Source: Geoglobus sp. (GTDB lineage Archaea; Halobacteriota; Archaeoglobi; Archaeoglobales; Archaeoglobaceae). From it: a stretch of 12,452 nucleotides of DNA. The notes under the pieces are model-generated. The model was not told the origin of the DNA. It saw nothing but the letters and a program-made list of their open reading frames with translations, and searched no databases. The stretch covers positions 1-12,452 of the forward strand of contig JALURI010000133.1 in assembly GCA_027016965.1 (NCBI GenBank), read 5' to 3'. A program made the position numbers and the translations under genes. The stretch's first letter is position 1, and each line of letters starts with the position of its first letter. Positions 7,297 to 12,452 of this stretch are shown one piece after another.

Positions 7297-8601
7297 TCAG
7301 ATTATCCCGTTTCTTCTCAGGTTTTCAAGATCCTCCTTTTCGAGCCCAAGCATCGTGTGATAGATGTGCTGGTTGTCCTCTCCGATATCCTTGCAGATCC
7401 ATCTGAGTTTTGGAGGTGTTTCGCTGAACCGCCATGGACTGTTGACAACAACAAACTCTCCATATTTTTTATCCCTGTATTTTCTGAAAATAGCCTTGTT
7501 CCACCAGTATTTCTCCCTGAGAACTTCCACAGGAGTTAAAACTTTTGCGTAAATTGCAGTCCCTTCCTCTCTCTTCTTCTTCCACTCAAACATTCTTCCT
7601 ACCAGCTCCTCAAATGTGAACCTTTTTATGGCATTCTGAATGTCCCTGTAAGCCTGCTTCTGTTTTTCCAAAGGTGTTCTGTCAAATACTGTTGGATATT
7701 TTTCCATGAGCTCCGGAGCATCTATCTGGGTAACCAGAGCCCTGAAGTTATCATCTGTGTAGCCTGATGCAAAAACGTAGCCGTCCTTAACCTCATAGTA
7801 TGCATAGCTGAAAACTCCTGCATCAAGAGGCAGAACACCAACCTCAACAGGCTCTTTGAAGAAATGGATCCACTGAAGCTCCATCGTAATCTTCATCATC
7901 ACCTCTGTTGAGGTTATATCGATCATCTGAGCCACTCCAGTTCTGTTTCTGTGAATCAGAGCAATTAAAATCCCTGAAACAGCATAGATTGCGGTAAAAT
8001 AGCTTGCCATCCAGAATCCCGGAGCGGTTGGCAGGCTGTAGGGCTCTCCAGCCTCATCCAGCTCCTTGCATGAATGCATGTACCCTGAGTTTGCCAGACC
8101 AAGTAGATTCGAGTCAGGAATGTTTGCAAGTTCTTTTGCATCTCTCCCAAAATGACCGTGGGCTGAAAATGCTAAGTAAATGATCTCAGGATTGATTCCT
8201 CTGAGCTGTCTGTAACCTATTCCTATTGTGTCAGCATAACCCGGCGGAAATGATTCAATTACAACATCAGCCTTGCATGCAAGCTTTTTGAACAGCTCTC
8301 TGCCTTCTTCCTTCTCCAGATTCAGAGTTATGAACTCCTTGTTTCTCCCCTCAATCAGGAAGTTAAGACCTGTATTTCTGAGGTAATGTTCACCGAAGGG
8401 CGTTATCTCTCTAAGCGGATCTCCTCCAGGAGGCTCAACTTTGATGACTCTCGCTCCAAACTCGGCAAGAATTGACGATGCTATGTGGGCAGGTGGTGAT
8501 GAGTTGCTTATGTCCAGAACCACAACATCCACAAGAGCATCATCTCTGAATCTCGCAATTTCAGGATCTGTCAGCTTCTTGGCATATTCAACCCACTCCA
8601 C
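7297..8601 (-). CDS. CaiB/BaiF (class III) CoA-transferase, divergent member of a tandem pair
   Basis: A 434-residue class III CoA-transferase homolog. These cytoplasmic enzymes move CoA between carboxylic acids through a mixed anhydride on an active-site Asp, working as interlocked dimers. Family features are LAEFGARVIKVEPPGGDPLRE (46-65) and a candidate catalytic Asp in IPDSNLLG (D163). It departs from the family in two places: the usual N-terminal LDLT...AGP is LDISNSSPP (29-37), and the usual SGYGQxG is SAHGHFG (146-152). With the upstream paralog it may form a heteromer, as in benzylsuccinate CoA-transferase BbsEF. An open frame extends to 8697, but I chose GTG at 8601: a GAGGTG site precedes it by 6 nt, and it begins 10 nt after the upstream stop. 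The acyl substrate is unknown. Confidence 0.85.
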   Translation of the reverse strand: MEWVEYAKKLTDPEIARFRDDALVDVVVLDISNSSPPAHIASSILAEFGARVIKVEPPGGDPLREITPFGEHYLRNTGLNFLIEGRNKEFITLNLEKEEGRELFKKLACKADVVIESFPPGYADTIGIGYRQLRGINPEIIYLAFSAHGHFGRDAKELANIPDSNLLGLANSGYMHSCKELDEAGEPYSLPTAPGFWMASYFTAIYAVSGILIALIHRNRTGVAQMIDITSTEVMMKITMELQWIHFFKEPVEVGVLPLDAGVFSYAYYEVKDGYVFASGYTDDNFRALVTQIDAPELMEKYPTVFDRTPLEKQKQAYRDIQNAIKRFTFEELVGRMFEWKKKREEGTAIYAKVLTPVEVLREKYWWNKAIFRKYRDKKYGEFVVVNSPWRFSETPPKLRWICKDIGEDNQHIYHTMLGLEKEDLENLRRNGII

Positions 8602-8611
8602 TGACACCACC

Positions 8612-9949
8612 TCACCAGATGAAAACTGGATCTTTCTCAGGGTCAAAGTCAGCAGGAGGTTTTCTGCCAATGAAGTCAGCCCAGTAAGAGATAACACCCT
8701 CCTTCAAAAGTCCATCAATTTCATCATCACTCAAGCCCAGCACCCTTTTGAGGACATAGCGATTATGGTACCCAACAGGATAGACCGACCATTTTATCCT
8801 TGCAGGCGTTCTGCTCATTTTCAATGGATTTCCGGCTGAGACCATATCCCCAAAAAGCGGATCGTCATATATCCACACACTCCTCCTGTCTCTCAGATGT
8901 TCGTCGTGATACACCTCAAAACTCCTCCTTACAGGAGATGCCGAGAACCCGTAAGTCTTTGCCGCTTCCATTACATCATCCAGGATTCTTCCAGCTACCC
9001 ATTTTGAAACCATCCTGTCAAGCTCATCTGCATTTTCTTTTTTGAGCCTTGCAGATGTTGTTGAAAATCTGTCGTCATTCAGTAGGTACTCTGAGTTCAT
9101 GGCCTTACAGAGACTTTCAAATTCTTTCTGGGAAAGGATAGATATCGTCACAAGCTTTCCATCTGCAGTTCTATATACGTTGGCTGGCGAGAGATTTGGA
9201 TCCCTGTTTCCCATTCTCGGTCTGTTTTGATTTTTCAGAGCAACATAGCTATACACTGCATCCATTATCCTTGGCAGGGTTTCAACCTGACTGATATCAA
9301 TGTATTGCCCCTTTTCTGTTCTGTCTCGATAATATAGGGCAACAAGAACACACATGAAGCCCACAGTTGCGTTAATGAAGTCTCCGGGGTAATGAGGCAG
9401 ACGTAATGGAACTCTACCCTCATAACCCGATACTGCTGAAGCGCCACTCATTGCCTGACCGCTTGCGTCAAAGCTTGGCCAGTCCCACCTCTCCCCCCAC
9501 TGTCCGTAACCGCTGAGAGAGATGTAGATTATGTCAGGCTTCACATCCCGGAGATGCCTGTAACTCAGACCAAGCCTCTCCATGACCCCGGGTCTAAAAT
9601 TCTCAACAATCACATCGCTCTTCTCAACAAGCTTTAAAAAGAGATCTCTTCCCTTTGGAGTTTTAAGATCTATTGCAACATGGTACTTGTTTCTGTTTAC
9701 CCACATCGCTCCGAGAGAGTTCTCTTTCCAGAATCTTGCCCACAGACTTACGCTCCTTATCAGATCACCCATCCTTACAGGCTCTATCTTGATTACCTCA
9801 GCACCGAACTCTGCAAGGAGAGATGCAGTTTCAGGACCATGTATCACCATTGTCAGATCAAGAACTCTGATACCTTCAAGAGCTTCAGGTTTCTCAAATT
9901 CTTTTCCGGGGCTGAAAAGTTCTTCAGTCCATTCAAAATAGTCTCTCAT
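8612..9949 (-). CDS. CaiB/BaiF (class III) CoA-transferase, canonical member of a tandem pair
   Basis: A 445-residue class III CoA-transferase. Family blocks seen are LEGIRVLDLTMVIHGPETAS (24-43), LLAEFGAEVIKIEP (44-57), SGYGQWG (146-152) and the catalytic-Asp region SFDASGQAMSG (159-169; D161). It would transfer CoA from a donor such as acetyl- or succinyl-CoA to a carboxylate. The C-terminal tail after about residue 422 has no family match I recognise. The start was set at ATG 9949 because GGAGGTG (9961-9955) lies 5 nt upstream; GTG 9970 and ATG 9967 are possible but their AGGAG is too close. It is followed after 10 nt by its paralog and preceded by the symporter, suggesting that the imported acid is the CoA acceptor (inference). 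A racemase or acyl-CoA isomerase role cannot be excluded. Confidence 0.9.
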   Translation of the reverse strand: MRDYFEWTEELFSPGKEFEKPEALEGIRVLDLTMVIHGPETASLLAEFGAEVIKIEPVRMGDLIRSVSLWARFWKENSLGAMWVNRNKYHVAIDLKTPKGRDLFLKLVEKSDVIVENFRPGVMERLGLSYRHLRDVKPDIIYISLSGYGQWGERWDWPSFDASGQAMSGASAVSGYEGRVPLRLPHYPGDFINATVGFMCVLVALYYRDRTEKGQYIDISQVETLPRIMDAVYSYVALKNQNRPRMGNRDPNLSPANVYRTADGKLVTISILSQKEFESLCKAMNSEYLLNDDRFSTTSARLKKENADELDRMVSKWVAGRILDDVMEAAKTYGFSASPVRRSFEVYHDEHLRDRRSVWIYDDPLFGDMVSAGNPLKMSRTPARIKWSVYPVGYHNRYVLKRVLGLSDDEIDGLLKEGVISYWADFIGRKPPADFDPEKDPVFIW

Positions 9950-9987
9950 ATCCCCACCTCCGAACATCACTCCTGGAAGTTCTGAAT

Positions 9988-10001
9988 AAAAAAGTAAAAA
10001 A
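9988..10001 (-). terminator. Oligo-T terminator-like tracts after the symporter gene
   Basis: Read on the minus strand, two T6 tracts separated by AC lie 12-25 nt beyond the symporter stop at 10013, inside the 63-nt gap before the CoA-transferase pair. Archaeal termination typically uses such T-rich stretches without a stable hairpin. The second tract runs into TTTTTTATT, which could also act as a weak TATA element for the downstream gene, so the gap may both attenuate and re-initiate transcription. Confidence 0.45.
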
Positions 10002-10012
10002 GTTCCTGAATT

Positions 10013-11485
10013 TCACGCCTCAATTGCTGCCCTTATGTCAGGATCAAGATCATCCTCGGCAGCACCCTTTGTAACGAGGGAAACAAGAATCATCACGAGC
10101 AGTGCAGCAATTATGCTAACTGCATAGCTCGGCATTGCATATGGCAGTTTCATTCCAAGTACCTTCTCGTAGAAGAGAAATCCTATGTTCAGAACAAGGG
10201 CAGTTACCAGGCTTGCTACTGCTCCCTCTCTTGTAGCCCTTTTCCAGTTCAGGCCTATAGCAAGCAGTGGGAGTGTTGCAGATGCAAAGTATCCCCATCC
10301 GAGTGCTCCGAGAATTGCAACCAAATACTTTCCGAAGTAGCCGAAGATGACAGCAAATACTGTAAGCAGTATTGTGACAATTCTCCCCCACCACACCTGT
10401 CTTGAATGCTCAAGTTCTTTTCCGAGAGCCATCGGGATATCTCTTACAATCGCGGCTGTGCCTATGGCTATGAATCCGCTTGCAGTTGACATTATTGCTG
10501 CAAGCAGACCAGCATAAACAACAGCACTCATCCACACAGGCAGCTGACCAAGAAAAGCTATTGCTGCCTGGTCGGGCTTTTGCAGGACAGGAATCTTGCC
10601 CCCTATAACGAGCCAGAGTGCTGCATAGCCAACAAATATCCAGAGCAGGCTTGAGAGCATGTAACTCCCACCGCTGATCAGAGCTCCCCACTTCAGGTCT
10701 CTGTGGCTTCTGAGGGCGTAGAATTTTGTGGCAAGATGGGGCTGTCCAAGTCCTCCAAGGGCAAACACAAAGAACCAGAGAAGCACGAGAACCCATGTGC
10801 CTTTTCCAAGAGGATCAATCAGAATCGGGTCCTTCTGACCTATGGTTGTGAAAAGTCCTTCAGTGCCTCCTGTCATGATCAGTGCAAAAATCAGAACACC
10901 AATGGCAGCAATGAGCATAACAAGACCCTGGAAGAAGTCTGTGAGAATGCTTGCTGCCATTCCGGCTATGGCTGTATAGATCATGGTTATGCCAAAGATG
11001 ATTATTATGGCGGTCTTAAGATCCACCCCAAGCAAGCCTGAGACCACATATCCTCCAGCCATCACCTGAGTGCCGAGGTATGCAATAACTCCAAGAACCA
11101 AGCTTGCTGCAAGCAATCCCCTTACAGCCTCACTTTTGAATCTCGCTGCTGCAATGTCAGGGAGAGTTGCAACAGGTCTTGTCTCAGCAATCAGCCTGAT
11201 TCTCTTTCCAACTATGAACCATCCCAATCCAAAGCCGAGAGGTGCTGCAAGTGTTATCCAGAGAGATGTTGCACCGAGAGCATAAACAAGCCCCGGACCA
11301 CCTACAAATCCAAAACCACTCATAATGGATGCAAATGCAGCAACTGAAGTAACTATCGCACCAAAAAGCTTGTGAGCCCCAAAATAGTGCTCGGCTGTCT
11401 TAACTCTCCTTACAGCATATACACCGATGGCAAAGGTCAGGACAAAATACCCTATCACAACTGCAACAGTGATGGTGCTACTCAC
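10013..11485 (-). CDS. Sodium:solute symporter family transporter (SSS, PutP/PanF-like)
   Basis: A 490-residue membrane protein with about 13 hydrophobic helices, matching the sodium-coupled SSS (TC 2.A.21) family. Signatures, numbered from the chosen start, are the first-helix Na+ site region SIMSGFGFVGGPGLVY (53-68), LGGLGQPH (243-250) typical of PutP/PanF relatives, and AAIMSTASG (329-337), whose Ser-Thr pair (S333, T334) is the usual Na2 site. It should import an organic solute with Na+; the next genes suggest a carboxylate (inference). I chose GTG at 11485: GAGGTGA (11497-11491) lies 5 nt upstream, giving an 8-nt overlap with the preceding small gene. GTG at 11494 would begin within that site. 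T-tracts follow the stop. Substrate type cannot be read from the motifs. Confidence 0.92.
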   Translation of the reverse strand: MSSTITVAVVIGYFVLTFAIGVYAVRRVKTAEHYFGAHKLFGAIVTSVAAFASIMSGFGFVGGPGLVYALGATSLWITLAAPLGFGLGWFIVGKRIRLIAETRPVATLPDIAAARFKSEAVRGLLAASLVLGVIAYLGTQVMAGGYVVSGLLGVDLKTAIIIIFGITMIYTAIAGMAASILTDFFQGLVMLIAAIGVLIFALIMTGGTEGLFTTIGQKDPILIDPLGKGTWVLVLLWFFVFALGGLGQPHLATKFYALRSHRDLKWGALISGGSYMLSSLLWIFVGYAALWLVIGGKIPVLQKPDQAAIAFLGQLPVWMSAVVYAGLLAAIMSTASGFIAIGTAAIVRDIPMALGKELEHSRQVWWGRIVTILLTVFAVIFGYFGKYLVAILGALGWGYFASATLPLLAIGLNWKRATREGAVASLVTALVLNIGFLFYEKVLGMKLPYAMPSYAVSIIAALLVMILVSLVTKGAAEDDLDPDIRAAIEA

Positions 11486-11927
11486 TGCCCTCACCTCTCT
11501 TCATGTCCTCAACCTTTCTCTTGAAATCAGTCCATACCTCATCACTCAGAATCCATCTGTCAAACAACAAAGCATAGCTCAGGGTTCCAGGAATGAAGAG
11601 CAAAAGCCACATGACCGGAAACAGCACAAAGAATCCTGGATGCATCCCTGCTATTGTAAACTCCGGAAACTGCCCTCTGAACTCTGCCCAGTATTTGAAA
11701 ATCAGGGCTATGCAGATTGCCCAGAACGCAAACAGCATTGCTCCAACCCAAACTCCAGGTCCAGGATCACTTTCCCTCATTATGCCTGTTACAAGCCATA
11801 ATGTGAGACTCAGACCTGTAAGATATCCCAGAACCTGCCATGAATTTGTAAATGCAGCCAGCAGCATAAGAAACATCACTGCCCCATTAAAAACCAGAAC
11901 CTTTCCTCTGAGGTCGATATCCACCAC
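11478..11927 (-). CDS. Small four-helix membrane protein, possible symporter accessory subunit
   Basis: A 149-residue protein with four hydrophobic stretches (about 9-28, 32-50, 59-79 and 97-121) and a charged C-terminal tail. I do not recognise a named family. A small membrane protein placed directly upstream of and overlapping an SSS transporter is a known arrangement (for example YhdT with PanF, and DUF4212-type small subunits), so a partner role is likely but inferred. HPGFFVLFP (96-104) and a tryptophan-rich C-terminal half are the most distinctive features. The start is uncertain: GTG at 11927 and GTG at 11924 are adjacent and GGAGG overlaps them, while a TATA box at 11955-11960 predicts transcription starting near 11931, so the mRNA may have almost no leader. 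It appears to be the first gene of the transporter unit. Confidence 0.7.
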   Translation of the reverse strand: MVDIDLRGKVLVFNGAVMFLMLLAAFTNSWQVLGYLTGLSLTLWLVTGIMRESDPGPGVWVGAMLFAFWAICIALIFKYWAEFRGQFPEFTIAGMHPGFFVLFPVMWLLLFIPGTLSYALLFDRWILSDEVWTDFKRKVEDMKRGEGSE

Positions 11928-11954
11928 CTCCAGAAATAGCAGGATTCAACATGA

Positions 11955-11960
11955 TTTAAA
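11955..11960 (-). promoter_or_regulatory. TATA box of the transporter/CoA-transferase unit
   Basis: TTTAAA on the minus strand, centred about 27 nt before 11931, in the 82-nt gap between the regulator stop and the small membrane protein. The spacing predicts a transcript starting 4-7 nt before the GTG codons at 11927 and 11924. Confidence 0.5.
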
Positions 11961-11967
11961 GTGTGGA

Positions 11968-11981
11968 GTTAACATGTTCAC
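11968..11981. promoter_or_regulatory. Near-palindrome, candidate operator upstream of the TATA box
   Basis: GTTAACATGTTCAC is an inverted repeat with one mismatched pair and a perfect AACATGTT core. It sits 8-21 bp upstream of the TATA box, where archaeal activators often bind beside the BRE. A second AACATG lies at 11948-11953, exactly 23 bp away and on the other side of the TATA box, so two proteins could bind about two helical turns apart. The HTH_10 regulator encoded next to it is the obvious candidate binder, but that is inference. Confidence 0.4.
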
Positions 11982-12009
11982 ATCATAAGAGCGTACCTGT
12001 ATGTTCAAT

Positions 12010-12452
12010 TCAGAGTTGTTTCTGGGAGATAATTTTTCCAATATGTGTGAGTATCTTTCTTTCAGCCCTTCTGATGTTTTTAGAAATTCCTGACTTTGAT
12101 ATTCCAAATTCCCGAGCAAGCTTGGTAACATTGACCTTTCTAGGGTTTTCATAAAAACCGTGCTTTATTGCTGCGCTGAGAATTGATTTCTCTGTTGGAG
12201 TCAGGCTGTCAATAGCTCTCAGGAGATCTGTGATTACCGATGAATGACTTATCATTCTCGAAAGATCTTCCACCGTTATTCTGCTTCTGTTCTTGACAAC
12301 AAACTGGTTGTTTTTCTCAAGTTCTCTGAGAGCGTTCTCAACATCGACCTTTCTGTCAAATCCAACCTGCCACAGCTCGCTTCCATTTTTAACATGAAAT
12401 GGGCCCACAATATACCCTCCATTGCCTCTTATTGCTTTCATTGCATCTGTGT
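12010..12452 (-). CDS. HTH_10 (bacterio-opsin activator type) transcription regulator, 5' end outside the window
   Basis: The C-terminal part carries the HTH_10 domain typical of archaeal Bat-like regulators: LTPTEKSILSAAIKHGFYEN with PRKV following, then a recognition-helix region EFGISKSGISKNIRRAERKI (positions 80-99, 100-103 and 111-130, counted from the Met at 12441). The region before it (GPFHVKNGSELWQVGF and onward) looks like the rest of the usual N-terminal sensor or ligand domain. The frame stays open to the window edge upstream of that Met and no Shine-Dalgarno sequence is visible, so the real start probably lies beyond 12452; relatives are commonly about 200 residues or more. It points toward the small membrane protein and symporter genes, whose promoter lies 29-82 nt past its stop, which suggests local regulation. 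The inducer is unknown. Confidence 0.82.
   Translation of the reverse strand, partial: TDAMKAIRGNGGYIVGPFHVKNGSELWQVGFDRKVDVENALRELEKNNQFVVKNRSRITVEDLSRMISHSSVITDLLRAIDSLTPTEKSILSAAIKHGFYENPRKVNVTKLAREFGISKSGISKNIRRAERKILTHIGKIISQKQL

Noticed and set aside
8602..8697. N-terminal extension of the second CoA-transferase frame, reaching into the upstream CoA-transferase gene.
   Set aside because: The extra residues do not match the family, and a GAGGTG site points to GTG 8601 just after the upstream stop.
8441..8839. 132-codon plus-strand frame across the junction of the two CoA-transferase genes.
   Set aside because: It is antisense to two well-supported genes and has no domain features; it follows from the codon bias of the other strand.
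1..12452. Looked for tRNA or rRNA genes, CRISPR repeats, insertion-sequence ends, transposase or integrase genes, and defence systems.
   Set aside because: None were recognised by reading. The dense gene layout leaves only short gaps, the longest being 82 nt (11928-12009).

Overview
The window reads as chromosomal DNA of a euryarchaeon, most likely a member of the Archaeoglobales (Archaeoglobus, Ferroglobus or Geoglobus type). The reasons are an archaeal-type TmcA, a formylmethanofuran:tetrahydromethanopterin formyltransferase (a C1-carrier enzyme of methanogens and Archaeoglobales), the archaeal families DUF2070 and DUF401, a bacterio-opsin-activator type HTH protein, and class III CoA-transferases with a solute symporter, a metabolic style common in Archaeoglobales and uncommon in methanogens. 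Genus assignment is inference. Genes are tightly packed, and no rRNA, tRNA, CRISPR array or insertion sequence was seen.

Layout, plus strand (1-6483): the last residues of an M42-type aminopeptidase; tmcA (RNA N4-acetylcytidine synthase); a 105-aa ASCH-domain protein overlapping the tmcA stop by 20 nt; then, behind its own TATA box, a divergent ftr paralog that overlaps a DUF2070 membrane protein by 4 nt; then a DUF401 membrane transporter-like protein. Layout, minus strand (12452-6425, in transcription order): an HTH_10 regulator cut by the window edge; a small four-helix membrane protein; a sodium:solute symporter; two tandem, unequal CaiB/BaiF CoA-transferases; and the cobalamin-biosynthesis gene cbiB, whose 3' end overlaps the DUF401 gene tail-to-tail by 59 bp.

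Two groupings look functional. First, tmcA and the ASCH gene: ASCH proteins of the E. coli YqfB type hydrolyse N4-acetylcytidine, and the small protein here keeps K21 and T24 at the YqfB positions, so the pair may be an ac4C writer with an ac4C hydrolase or reader. Second, regulator, small membrane protein, symporter and CoA-transferase pair: a plausible regulated system for importing a carboxylate and activating it as a CoA thioester. A near-palindrome and a repeated AACATG motif next to the TATA box are candidate operator sites. The substrate cannot be read from the sequence.

Several start codons lie about 24-30 nt downstream of TATA-like elements, which suggests leaderless or very short-leader mRNAs. 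Within operons, strong Shine-Dalgarno sequences decide the internal starts, and I moved three starts accordingly (8601, 9949 and 11485).
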